64,000 bases of DNA from Candidatus Vecturithrix granuli (GTDB taxonomy: Bacteria > Moduliflexota > Moduliflexia > Moduliflexales > Moduliflexaceae): the NCBI GenBank assembly GCA_000739535.1, contig DF820465.1, forward strand, positions 819,159-883,158. Reading direction: 5' to 3'. Each line of letters opens with the position of its first letter. Within the stretch, counting starts at the first letter, position 1. This document shows positions 1 through 8,899 of the stretch, piece by piece. A model generated the notes under the pieces. That model did no database searches, had not been told where the DNA came from, and saw only the letters and a program-made list of their open reading frames with translations. The position numbers were made by a program, and so were the translations under genes.

Positions 1-85
1 AGAGCTAACACAGTTAAAAACAATGTATAATATCTGACTTTTTTATATGAGTGCGTAATGTGAGTAAATAATAAATGGAATCTGC

Positions 86-1522
86 ATGTACGAAAAGATT
101 ATCGAAATCGGAATCATCCTGTTATTGATTTATACTCCGTTAGCCTTTGGTGGAGTTGTGCAAGGTTCTGTTGCCCTGATGGAACTTGTCATCGGGCTGC
201 TGATGCTGGTGTGGCTGGCAAAACTTGTGACACAGCGTCAATTATTGCGATCTCCCGGTTCTCAGGGCAGCAGGCGCAGGAAACGCTATCAACTCGTGTT
301 ATATACCCCATCTTTTTTGCCGCTGCTTGTTCTTTTCGTACTCCTTATTTTCCTGCAACTCACCCCGCTTCCAGGCTTTCTGATAAAATGGATCTCTCCG
401 GCAGCGTATCGCTTATATGCTGATGCTGCCGGGAACATCGGAGTTCCGATTCCTGTATTACTTCCGCTCACGGTTTGTACCCAGGCCACGGAAACGGGGC
501 TATATCAACTTCTGGCATATTGCGCCCTCTTTCTGCTCATGATCAATAATATCCGTTCCCCCCGGCAAATCCGACGAATTGTGCTCGTGATCGTCGCTGT
601 TGGCTGTTTTGAAGCGTTCTATGGCCTGTTTGAATATTTTTCAGGACGGCATCATATTTTCTGGCATCAGAAACAGAGCAGTTTGACGGTCTCCGGCACC
701 TTTGTGAATAAAAATCATTTTGCCGGCTATATGGAGATGGTGATTCCGCTCATGTTCAGCGTGCTCTTCACCCACCTGGGAGAACACAAGCAGACTGCTA
801 CAAAAAAGATTGTCCGTTTTCTGGATGAAAAATATATGAAAACGTTATTGGTCAGTTTCTTTTTATTTATCATGATCGGATCGCTCTTGTTAAGCGGCTC
901 ACGCGGGGGGATTATCAGCTTTGTCGGCGGAATGGCCTCCCTCCTCATCCTCGCCTATCATCGCCGCTTACTGCGCAAATGGATCGCGCTGATCCTCATC
1001 CTAGGGCTGTTATCGGCTGGCCTCGCTGTTCCAATCGGTTGGGACCTCATTCTCTCGCGTTTTCAGACCTTGGCCGATTTAACAACTGAACAGTCTTTTC
1101 AATTTCGACAAGAGGTGTGGAAGGGAACACTCTATATGTTCGGTGACTTCCCGGTATTGGGCACAGGTCTCGGAACATTTGCCCGTATATTTCCTCAATA
1201 TCAAACCTTTCCATCGGACATCACCTTTTTTTATACTGAGAACGATTACCTGCAAATGCTGGCAGAAACCGGAATTATCGGGACCGGATTGGCCATGTGG
1301 ATCGGCGCGATGTTCTTTTTCACCACACTGCGAGCCTGGAAGGAACGCCAATCGCGCTGGTCAATTATTCTGGTCACCGGCGGAATCAGCGCGATAAGCA
1401 GCCTTTTACTCCATAGTTGTATTGATTTTAATTTGCACATTCCTTCGAATGCTTTGCTGTTCTGTGTGATTGCGGCCATTACGTACGTTGCGGCCCATTC
1501 ACATCGCCGGTCAATCCAATGA
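86..1522 (+). CDS. O-antigen ligase/polymerase family membrane protein
   Basis: 478 residues, almost entirely hydrophobic, with about ten to twelve predicted membrane segments. The central soluble-to-membrane transition SGSRGGIISFVGG (residues ~270-282) resembles the conserved stretch of the WaaL/Wzy_C family (O-antigen ligase, PF04932). Such proteins join or polymerise lipid-linked glycans on the periplasmic side of the inner membrane. A large loop follows the ...FVNKNHFAGYMEMVIPL stretch, also typical of the family. The start is ATG 86 with a weak GGAA upstream; an exact TATAAT lies at 26-31 but without a convincing -35. The gene overlaps the next by ATGA (1519-1522), so the two are translationally coupled. 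Ligase and polymerase cannot be told apart from sequence alone; a second member of the family lies at 7367. Confidence 0.8.
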   Translation: MYEKIIEIGIILLLIYTPLAFGGVVQGSVALMELVIGLLMLVWLAKLVTQRQLLRSPGSQGSRRRKRYQLVLYTPSFLPLLVLFVLLIFLQLTPLPGFLIKWISPAAYRLYADAAGNIGVPIPVLLPLTVCTQATETGLYQLLAYCALFLLMINNIRSPRQIRRIVLVIVAVGCFEAFYGLFEYFSGRHHIFWHQKQSSLTVSGTFVNKNHFAGYMEMVIPLMFSVLFTHLGEHKQTATKKIVRFLDEKYMKTLLVSFFLFIMIGSLLLSGSRGGIISFVGGMASLLILAYHRRLLRKWIALILILGLLSAGLAVPIGWDLILSRFQTLADLTTEQSFQFRQEVWKGTLYMFGDFPVLGTGLGTFARIFPQYQTFPSDITFFYTENDYLQMLAETGIIGTGLAMWIGAMFFFTTLRAWKERQSRWSIILVTGGISAISSLLLHSCIDFNLHIPSNALLFCVIAAITYVAAHSHRRSIQ

Positions 1523-2769
1523 AAAAACGAATCGTGAATACGACGCCTTTGGTATGTTATGTTTGGCTTTTGATAACAGGAGGATGTATTCTCTGGTATG
1601 TGGTGCGGGTGACGCTTTTTCTGGCCGCCTTTGCCTCTCAGCAAGGAATTCATAGTGACCCGTACGCCGCAATAGCCGCATTTACACAAGCTCTTCAATA
1701 TGATCGCAATCATCCTGACTATGTTTCCGGATTAGCCGGCGCGCTCCTGGAATCTGCGGTAAGGCTCACATCTCCAGCAGATTCGGAAAATAGGGCGATC
1801 AGGTTGGAGGAAACTGAAACATGGTTTCAGCGCGCGATCATGCTTAACCCGGCGAACCCCTGGAATTATTATCAATTAGGGCGTCTGGAACTTCATCGTT
1901 CTTCCAAGTCTTTTCAAAACACGATCCAGGAAGATTGGCAGGATTTTCCGACGGGAAGATATTTTTCTCTGGCGCTACAGAATGCTCCGAATAATGTTTT
2001 TTTGCATTACGCGGTGGGGCGATGGCTTTATTCCCATGATCCAGAGCAAGCGTTTGCATTAATACGAGGATTTCTCGGCCGAGGGTCTGCTCAAACCCTG
2101 AATATCCTGGAGGGTCTCTGGCCTCAAATTCAAGATTATGCGATCTTGAGACGTTTTCTTCCTGAGAATCAAGACGTCTTTCTGCAATTTTCACAATTCC
2201 TATACGAGAAAGCCCTTGATTACGAAAGTGACCTGGAAGCTATCTGTGCGGGCGTGTTGACGCAAACATGTCCTCCGAACGTCATCATCTCACGGTCTCA
2301 GGATGATCGAGAGATAGAACTAGGCAATGATGATGGCTCGGCTGAATGGACAACGTATATCGCCGCAGATTATGTCCGGGTTCAAAAGATGATCTGTCTG
2401 CCTCAAAATATTGATGATTACCAGTATGCTGCCTTGAAAATTTTTATGGGCGGAGGCAATAAACAGAATTTTACGGTCGTTATCAGCCTGAATAATCATG
2501 AGATTAAGCGATATGAACAGACCATGCCAGCGACACTGACCTGGTATGAAATCCCTTTTGATCGGCGATTACTAGACGGGCAATCAAAGATTTATGTTTA
2601 TATGAGAACCCTTGGGGCGTCAACTGCTGGCAATTATCTTCGAATCCGGGGAGACCAGGAGACGCCTACAGTGAATAGTGTCTTCAATTTTCTTGACACG
2701 CACGATCTGTCGTTTGATAGACACGAGCAGACTGGCGAATATATGATTCGATTGGTACTCAGGAAATAA
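1519..2769 (+). CDS. TPR-containing membrane-anchored protein of the polysaccharide locus
   Basis: 416 residues. One N-terminal membrane segment (about residues 10-34) is followed by degenerate tetratricopeptide-like helices: AIAAFTQALQYDRNHPDYVSG, then TWFQRAIMLNPANPWNYYQLG at about residues 95-120. The C-terminal third (residues ~255-400) is rich in beta-strand and reads like a jelly-roll or carbohydrate-binding-like fold, but I cannot name a family. The start overlaps the stop of the upstream ligase-type gene by four bases. TPR proteins often sit next to Wzy/WaaL-type proteins and are thought to organise the assembly machinery; that role here is inferred from context only. Confidence 0.65.
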   Translation: MKKRIVNTTPLVCYVWLLITGGCILWYVVRVTLFLAAFASQQGIHSDPYAAIAAFTQALQYDRNHPDYVSGLAGALLESAVRLTSPADSENRAIRLEETETWFQRAIMLNPANPWNYYQLGRLELHRSSKSFQNTIQEDWQDFPTGRYFSLALQNAPNNVFLHYAVGRWLYSHDPEQAFALIRGFLGRGSAQTLNILEGLWPQIQDYAILRRFLPENQDVFLQFSQFLYEKALDYESDLEAICAGVLTQTCPPNVIISRSQDDREIELGNDDGSAEWTTYIAADYVRVQKMICLPQNIDDYQYAALKIFMGGGNKQNFTVVISLNNHEIKRYEQTMPATLTWYEIPFDRRLLDGQSKIYVYMRTLGASTAGNYLRIRGDQETPTVNSVFNFLDTHDLSFDRHEQTGEYMIRLVLRK

Positions 2770-2901
2770 CATGAGATCTGTAATTTGTCTCGATGGACAT
2801 ATTACGTATTCTCCATGTAAAAGATTCTTATCAAAGCAAAAGCCTTACATTCAGTCCAAAAAGCAACATTCATCTTACTTATCGGAACAGGTTTAGAAAA
2901 T

Positions 2902-4146
2902 GTGCTCAGCTTCGTGAAATCGTTCATTATCGCCGCCTATTATGGAACTTCTGCGGAACTGGACGCGTATTTTCTCGCGCTTGCCCCTTTCAATTTGATC
3001 CTCGGAATTGCCGCCGGAGCAATTCAAGCCGCGTTGATTCCTAAATATTCGGAATTGTCTATAAAACAAGGAAAGCAATATGCCTTCAGCTTTTTAGCAA
3101 CCTTTCTTATGTATATCATCGGTGGAGTGATCATGATTATAGGCATATTCTGGTGGAAATCTTTTTTTCTTGCGTCTCAGTTTGGTACCCGATTTTCAGA
3201 TCAGCAAGTGACATTGATGGCGTCTTTTTTAAAAATGACGACGCTTCTTCTTGTTTTTGCCGTATTCAATACCATTGGCAGCGCGCTCTTCAATGCACAC
3301 CAGAAGTTCTTGCTTTCTGCCAGTCTTCCTCTTGCTGGTGGAATATTATCGGTTGGATATATCATATTTTTTCGAGATCAAGGGGTCGTTTCGCTCATGT
3401 ACGGACTTCTTATCGGGTTGGCTGCCCAGAGTTGCTTGATGGGAGGAATTGCGCAGCGTTTTTTTTCAGATTGTTCGCTCACCTTTTTTTCTCTGCGCCA
3501 TCCTGAAATTCGAAAAACAGGAAAAATCCTATCACCATTAATACTAGGAGGAATGCTCGGGCATGCTAATATTATCATAGATCAGATGATGGCCTCAATG
3601 CTGCCGGCGGGAAGTATTTCAGCATTACAATATGCGAGTCGGCTTCATAGCGTTTTCACGCAAATGTTTGTTATGGTCGTTTCCAATGCTGCTCTGCCCT
3701 TTTTTGCCCAACAAGTCGCCCAAAACGATCTACACGCTCTCAAAGCGACATTTTTCCAGGTCGCGAAACGAACGCTCTTGTTTCTCCTTCCTCTCTCTCT
3801 CGGAATTTTACTCTTCGGAAATATGTTTGTGAAGCTCGCATTTCAACGAGGGGCGTTTTCTGTTCATTCGACCTTAGCAACGGCGGGGGCCTGGAAGGCT
3901 TATACCCTCGGTTTACCTGTGATGGCAGTCGGGATTCTGGCAACAAAAATTTTTAATTCTTTACAAGAGAACACTATTTTAATGTATATTTCCGCGGGAA
4001 ACATCGTGCTGAATATTGGATTGAATTGGCTGTTTATGTCATGGTGGGGACATATTGGAATTGCTTTAAGCACCACAGGGGTCTATTGTGTTGCGACCGG
4101 AATGGTCTTGTATCTCTTACATAAGAAAATCGATCTGTTTGCTTGA
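2902..4146 (+). CDS. Lipid-linked glycan flippase, MurJ/MATE-like (MviN superfamily)
   Basis: 414 residues from a GTG start, with about twelve membrane segments. The N-terminal stretch VLSFVKSFIIAAYYG followed by AELDAYFLALAPFN is the hallmark opening of the MurJ/MviN branch of the MOP flippase superfamily, which moves lipid-linked sugars across the inner membrane. The start is uncertain. In-frame codons upstream of GTG 2902, back to a stop at 2818-2820, encode a hydrophobic run (KATFILLIGTGLEN) that matches the normal first helix of this family, yet that stretch has no ATG, GTG or TTG; only an ATT at 2824. Either a rare ATT start is used, or there is a frameshift near 2820-2900 (another frame opens at ATG 2793). 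Its place in a glycan locus suggests it exports the repeat unit rather than peptidoglycan lipid II. Confidence 0.8.
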   Translation: MLSFVKSFIIAAYYGTSAELDAYFLALAPFNLILGIAAGAIQAALIPKYSELSIKQGKQYAFSFLATFLMYIIGGVIMIIGIFWWKSFFLASQFGTRFSDQQVTLMASFLKMTTLLLVFAVFNTIGSALFNAHQKFLLSASLPLAGGILSVGYIIFFRDQGVVSLMYGLLIGLAAQSCLMGGIAQRFFSDCSLTFFSLRHPEIRKTGKILSPLILGGMLGHANIIIDQMMASMLPAGSISALQYASRLHSVFTQMFVMVVSNAALPFFAQQVAQNDLHALKATFFQVAKRTLLFLLPLSLGILLFGNMFVKLAFQRGAFSVHSTLATAGAWKAYTLGLPVMAVGILATKIFNSLQENTILMYISAGNIVLNIGLNWLFMSWWGHIGIALSTTGVYCVATGMVLYLLHKKIDLFA

Positions 4147-4179
4147 TGGTGAAGATATGAAAAAAAGGGGGAATGTTTG

Positions 4180-4989
4180 ATGCAGGAAACAAGCAACGTC
4201 ACGTTTTCATTCGGGAAAAACTGGCAGGATTTTGTCCACACTTCCCTTACTCCAGAGCGAATTACGGCTGCAAAAGAACGACTGACAGAGTTTCTTGAAT
4301 TATCAAATTTTACAGGAAAACATTTTCTGGATGTCGGGTGTGGAAGTGGTTTATCATCCCTGGCTGCTTATGAATTAGGAGCGCAAAAAATTGTGAGTTT
4401 CGATCTGGATCCGGATTCTGTCAGGACAACAGCCAAACTCAAAGAGTTAGCCGGGAATCCTGAACATTGGACAGTGCTGCAAGGATCTATTTTGGATCAG
4501 CAATTTCTCCGTACCCTCGAAAAAGCCGATATTGTCTATTCATGGGGAGTATTACACCATACAGGGCAAATGTGGGAGGCTTTCGCCAATACGGCCAACT
4601 TATTACATGAAACTAGCCTGTTGTATGTCGCTTTATATACGACAACCCCTAAAAGTCCGTTTTGGCTTCGCGTCAAAAAAAAATATAATCATACCTCTGT
4701 CTCAGGTAAACGCTTCATGGAATATCAGTTTATCGGGTTGCACCTGTTGAAGGTGTTATTGTTCAATCGAAAAAACCCGGTGCGCTATGTTCAGGAGTAT
4801 CATAATAACAGAGGGATGTCATACAGGCATGATGTGCGCGATTGGTTGGGAGGGTATCCTTATGAAGATGCCAAAATCGAAGAAGTTCTCCAGTATGGTC
4901 GCAAACAGCTTGCTCTTGAGCTTATTAATCTCAAAACAGGGGAAGCAAATACGGAATATTTATTTATAAAAAAACATGGGAAAGATTAA
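4180..4989 (+). CDS. Class I SAM-dependent methyltransferase
   Basis: 269 residues from ATG 4180, chosen over an in-frame TTG at 4177 because GGGGGA at 4167-4172 sits at good Shine-Dalgarno spacing. The glycine-rich motif I FLDVGCGSGLSSLAAYELGA (residues ~48-67) and the acidic end of strand 2 (FDLDPDSV) define a Rossmann-type SAM-binding fold; YSWGVLHHTG fits the post-motif region of the Methyltransf_11/25 group. The substrate is unknown; in a glycan locus O-methylation of a sugar is a reasonable guess. Its 3' end overlaps the next glycosyltransferase by 14 bases, so the two are probably coupled. Confidence 0.85.
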   Translation: MQETSNVTFSFGKNWQDFVHTSLTPERITAAKERLTEFLELSNFTGKHFLDVGCGSGLSSLAAYELGAQKIVSFDLDPDSVRTTAKLKELAGNPEHWTVLQGSILDQQFLRTLEKADIVYSWGVLHHTGQMWEAFANTANLLHETSLLYVALYTTTPKSPFWLRVKKKYNHTSVSGKRFMEYQFIGLHLLKVLLFNRKNPVRYVQEYHNNRGMSYRHDVRDWLGGYPYEDAKIEEVLQYGRKQLALELINLKTGEANTEYLFIKKHGKD

Positions 4990-6145
4990 GATCGTTTACA
5001 TCCTTGGCGCTCTTGATATTGGAGGAACTGAAAAACAATTCCTTGAAACCCTGCGCCGACTAGATCAAGAGCGATTTCAAATGGCGGTGATAGCATTTCA
5101 TTGTCAGGGAAAAGTTCGAGATGCCATCGAAGCAATGGGCGTTCCTTTTACCTGTCTGAATTTTTCGGGACTGCCGGGCAAATATCATCCCATTTCGTAT
5201 GTTATGCTGTACAGATTATTTCGCGATCTCATCCATTACCTTAAACAGGAGCGACCGCACATTGTCCACAGCTATTCGTTCTGGCCCAACGTGTATGGGT
5301 GTCTTGCGGCCAGGATTGCAGGTGTTCCCGCGATCATTACCGGTCGAAGAACCGTAACGGAACATCTTGATCTGAAATTTTGGCCGTTCTGGCTGCAAAA
5401 TTTTTGCAACGTATGGGCAACAACAATCGTGACCAATTCCTATGCCGCTAAGCAAGCCTGCCTGCGCCAGGAAAAATGGATACGCGCTGAAAAAATTCGT
5501 CTTATTTACAATGGAATTGACGTTGACCGGGATGAGATTACATCCAACTCTGCTGAGAAGAAAAGATACTGGAATATTCCGGAAGATGCTCCTGTTGTTG
5601 GCATAATTGGGACATTACAACCGTGTAAAGGTCATAAAAATTTTCTGTATGCTGCGGCTCAAATTTTACAGAATTTTCCCCGGACATTTTTTTTTATCAT
5701 TGGGCGTGATATTAGGCTTCAGGGCGAGTTAGAATCGCTTGCTCATGTTTTAGGAATAGAACAATCGGTCATTTTTACCGGCGAATGCGATAATCTTCCA
5801 GAATTTTTCAGCGTCATGGATATTCTGGTGTCTTCTTCATTATTTGAAGGCATTTCAAATGCGTTGCTTGAAGGTATGGCAGCCCGAAAGCCAATTGTCG
5901 CTACCCGGATTGGCGGGACCCTTGAACTTGTCCTTCATGGTGAAACAGGTTTGCTCGTTCCTCCGAACAACCCGGAACAGCTTGCTCATGCGATTCAACA
6001 ATTACTTTCAGATCCTGATCTGCGAATTCGTCTTGGAAAGGCCGGTCATCTCCGAGCTTCGACATGTTTTCACATAGACAGATTGATGCAACAAACAGAG
6101 GAACTTTACCTGTCTGTTGTAACGGTATCGTCATCAACATCTTAA
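4976..6145 (+). CDS. Glycosyltransferase family 4 (GT-B)
   Basis: 389 residues. The N-terminal Rossmann half has the GT4 opening IVYILGALDIGGTEKQFLE, where the GG lies in the acceptor-side loop. The C-terminal half carries VVGIIGTLQPCKGHKNFL and the donor-binding E-x7-E region SSSLFEGISNALLEGMAA (residues ~285-302), then IVATRIGGTLELV and GETGLLVPP. These residues mark retaining GT4 enzymes that use nucleotide-sugar donors. The donor and acceptor cannot be read from sequence. It is a clear paralogue of the gene at 6165, just 19 bases downstream, pointing to a local duplication. The start overlaps the methyltransferase gene. Confidence 0.92.
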   Translation: MGKIKIVYILGALDIGGTEKQFLETLRRLDQERFQMAVIAFHCQGKVRDAIEAMGVPFTCLNFSGLPGKYHPISYVMLYRLFRDLIHYLKQERPHIVHSYSFWPNVYGCLAARIAGVPAIITGRRTVTEHLDLKFWPFWLQNFCNVWATTIVTNSYAAKQACLRQEKWIRAEKIRLIYNGIDVDRDEITSNSAEKKRYWNIPEDAPVVGIIGTLQPCKGHKNFLYAAAQILQNFPRTFFFIIGRDIRLQGELESLAHVLGIEQSVIFTGECDNLPEFFSVMDILVSSSLFEGISNALLEGMAARKPIVATRIGGTLELVLHGETGLLVPPNNPEQLAHAIQQLLSDPDLRIRLGKAGHLRASTCFHIDRLMQQTEELYLSVVTVSSSTS

Positions 6146-6164
6146 GGCAAGTGAAGCAAAAAAT

Positions 6165-7337
6165 ATGACCAGAAAAATCAAAATCGTTTTTATTCTCGGG
6201 GAACTTCGTATGGGCGGCACTGAGAGACAATTTTTAGAGTTCATACGGAGACTCAATCGCGATCAATTTACGCCTTACATATTGGCATTTCACCGGGAAG
6301 GAATGCTACGGACTGAGATCGAAAAATTGCAATTCCCCTTTACAACCCTTGATTTTTGCGAAACAAAAGGGCGATTTCATCCCGCATCATATATAAAACT
6401 TTACAAAACTCTCAGGAAAATGATAACCTATCTTCAACAGGAAAAACCCCACATTGTGCAAAGTTATTTGCCTCAGGCCAATATTTTAGCAACGCTGACG
6501 GCAAAGATCGCCGGCGTGCCCATTATCATTACCGGACGCCGGGCGACTATTGATGAACGCTATATGATTTACCCGAAATTTCCTGACCAGTGGTTACAAA
6601 ATAGGCTTAATCGCTGGGTTTCAATGATTATTGCCAACTCGTCTATTGTTCGTCAACAATGTTTGCAACGCGAAAAGTATATGACGGAAGAAAAAATTCA
6701 GGTCGTGTACAATGGAGTGAACATCAATCTCTATCCGAAAGATATTGATCAGGAACACTATAAAAAAACATTGCAGATTCCGAAACATGCTGCTGTTGTT
6801 GGTATTATTGCCAATCTGCATCCACGGAAAGGGCATCAGATTTTCTTAAATGCTGCGGCTCTGGTTTTGCAAATCTATCCTGGGACGAGGTTTCTGATTA
6901 TCGGTCGTGACGATGGCATGAAAGCTTCATTAGAAGCGTTAACCCACACATTACACATTGAACATGCGGTCAGGTTCACAGGTGAGCGCGATGATATTCC
7001 TGAATTGCTGTCAGTAATTGATATTCAAGTGTCTTCTTCGCATATCGAAGGGTTATCCAATGCGCTGCTTGAAGGAATGGCTGCCGGAAAACCCATCGTT
7101 GCTACCCATGTTTCAGGAAATCCGGAACTTATTGTTGACGGTCACACAGGCATTCTTGTCCCTCCTGATAATCCCGAACGTTTGGCGCAAGCAATTTTAC
7201 GACTGCTTGCCGATCAGGATTTGCGAAGTAACATGGGAAAAGCAGGACGTCAAAGAGCCGAACAGGTGTTCAATATAGATCAAATGGTCAATACAACGGA
7301 GAGATTATATAAAAATTTAGTGATGACTATCTCGTAA
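6165..7337 (+). CDS. Glycosyltransferase family 4 (GT-B), paralogue of the preceding gene
   Basis: 390 residues with the same architecture as its upstream neighbour: opening IVFILGELRMGGTERQFLE, nucleotide-binding VVGIIANLHPRKGHQIFL, and E-x7-E motif SSSHIEGLSNALLEGMAAGK, followed by IVATHVSGNPELIVDGHTG. Both proteins align end to end without large gaps by eye, which suggests tandem duplication followed by divergence, perhaps to add successive sugars of one repeat unit. Cytoplasmic, using nucleotide-sugar donors by family knowledge. The linkage made is unknown. Confidence 0.92.
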   Translation: MTRKIKIVFILGELRMGGTERQFLEFIRRLNRDQFTPYILAFHREGMLRTEIEKLQFPFTTLDFCETKGRFHPASYIKLYKTLRKMITYLQQEKPHIVQSYLPQANILATLTAKIAGVPIIITGRRATIDERYMIYPKFPDQWLQNRLNRWVSMIIANSSIVRQQCLQREKYMTEEKIQVVYNGVNINLYPKDIDQEHYKKTLQIPKHAAVVGIIANLHPRKGHQIFLNAAALVLQIYPGTRFLIIGRDDGMKASLEALTHTLHIEHAVRFTGERDDIPELLSVIDIQVSSSHIEGLSNALLEGMAAGKPIVATHVSGNPELIVDGHTGILVPPDNPERLAQAILRLLADQDLRSNMGKAGRQRAEQVFNIDQMVNTTERLYKNLVMTIS

Positions 7338-7366
7338 ATACTCACTATTCTTTTTATTAATTTCTT

Positions 7367-8872
7367 ATGACTCTGAAAATATTCGCATCAAAAACTATTT
7401 CAGACTATCTGTTTGTGAGTGTATTAGCACTTGTTGCTGTTGTAATATTCAACAGGTCGCCTGTATTGATAACTCTTTTAACGGTAGGCGGAGTTATCAT
7501 AGTGTTCCTATTTTTCAAAAAGCCAGAGTACAGTGTCTTATTTTTGGCCGCTATACTTCCTTTTCGAGACGTGCATCTTTTCTCTGTGATCTATGTGAAA
7601 CGAATCGTCATCTGGGGGCTGTTCAGTTATATTTTACTTCGACAATTCACCCTCCCTCAACACCATCCTTCAAAAAATATGAGATTCTTTACACAGGCGA
7701 CAATATTTTTCATTATGATGATCTGTGTTTCTCTCCTCAAAACAGCGTCGCAACTTCATACGGGCTTCTATATGACCATTGGTACGTTAAAAACAACAAT
7801 CATTGACCATGCCTTAACTGTTGTTGAACAAATTCTGATCGTCTATATTGTCTATGATCTTATCCGGTCTCTTCAGTTTGTCCAATGGCTGTTTGATGTC
7901 ATTATTACTACTTCGGCAATCGTAGCTGTATTAGGACTCTGGCAATATGTGATTGGAGGAACTCCGGATCCAGTCAGTTTTTTATTCAGTCCAACACTTC
8001 AATTTTATGGCAGAGCAACATCCGTCTTTTTAACGCCGAATAGTTTTGGCCATTTCCTGGCAACTGTCATAGGTATTGCCTTCCCACTATTTCTCTTTGG
8101 AAGAATCAGTCAAAAAAAACGCTTCTTTTTTCTTCTCCCCATCCTTTTACTGGATAGTATCGCGCTGTTCGTTTCTTTTTCACGCGGAGGAATGTTATCG
8201 TTATTTTGGGGAATCATCATTGCGACATTGCTCTATCATGTCAAAATCTGCCAGAGAAAACTTACCTGGAGAATGTTTACCTTTATTCTCATGCTGGTTA
8301 TTCTCGTTTCTTTATTCATCTCTCAATATGAATTATTTTTGCGATACAGATTTGCCTCATACTCAAAAGGTTTTGACGCAGCCGTGGTCTGGTTGAATAC
8401 GAAAAGTGACGCTGATAGAAAATATGCTGCCATCAAAGCCATTGAAACGTTTTTACACAATCCTCTTCTGGGAATCGGGTACGATGTGTACACCAATAAA
8501 AATATTGCCGCTGGATTAGGGCCGGATAATCAATATCTGGAAATTCTGGTCAATGCCGGATTGTTAGGATTTATTCCCTATATGATGATGCTTGCGTTTG
8601 TGATAAAATCCGGACTTCGTCTTTGGAATAAAGCCTATAGAGATCAGATTCCATTCGACATCCAAATTATAATGCTTTGTCTGTTAGTCGGTTTTAATAT
8701 TATCTGTTTCAGTCATCTTTTTGCAGTCACCCTGTATTATAGAACAATTAGCGGGAATTTGTGGCTCTTTACTGGAGCGATTTTTGTGCTTGAACGCCAC
8801 TATCTCTCTCAAGGATCGTTTCCAGAGAGACAAGCATTATTTTCATATACTGAAGATACTCCTATGACATGA
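7367..8872 (+). CDS. O-antigen polymerase/ligase family membrane protein
   Basis: 501 residues with about twelve membrane segments. VSFSRGGMLSLFWGII (residues ~267-282) is the conserved S-R-G-G region of the Wzy/WaaL superfamily, and NPLLGIGYDVYTNKNIAAGLGPDNQYLEILVNAG is cut by the typical large periplasmic loop containing a conserved histidine/asparagine-rich patch (here the DNQYLEILVNAG stretch). With the similar protein at 86 this gives the locus two members, so one may be the repeat-unit polymerase and the other a ligase. Sits 29 bases after a glycosyltransferase and 27 before the asparagine synthase. Confidence 0.8.
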   Translation: MTLKIFASKTISDYLFVSVLALVAVVIFNRSPVLITLLTVGGVIIVFLFFKKPEYSVLFLAAILPFRDVHLFSVIYVKRIVIWGLFSYILLRQFTLPQHHPSKNMRFFTQATIFFIMMICVSLLKTASQLHTGFYMTIGTLKTTIIDHALTVVEQILIVYIVYDLIRSLQFVQWLFDVIITTSAIVAVLGLWQYVIGGTPDPVSFLFSPTLQFYGRATSVFLTPNSFGHFLATVIGIAFPLFLFGRISQKKRFFFLLPILLLDSIALFVSFSRGGMLSLFWGIIIATLLYHVKICQRKLTWRMFTFILMLVILVSLFISQYELFLRYRFASYSKGFDAAVVWLNTKSDADRKYAAIKAIETFLHNPLLGIGYDVYTNKNIAAGLGPDNQYLEILVNAGLLGFIPYMMMLAFVIKSGLRLWNKAYRDQIPFDIQIIMLCLLVGFNIICFSHLFAVTLYYRTISGNLWLFTGAIFVLERHYLSQGSFPERQALFSYTEDTPMT

Positions 8873-8899
8873 CCCCTTTAATAAGGAGAGAAGAGTATT

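Noticed and set aside
26-31. TATAAT upstream of the first gene as a promoter
   Set aside because: No -35 at 16-18 bases upstream and the window edge cuts the region. Mentioned in the gene entry only.
2793-3044. 83-codon frame starting just before the flippase
   Set aside because: Cysteine- and arginine-rich and overlapping the flippase in another frame. It matters only as a hint of a frameshift.
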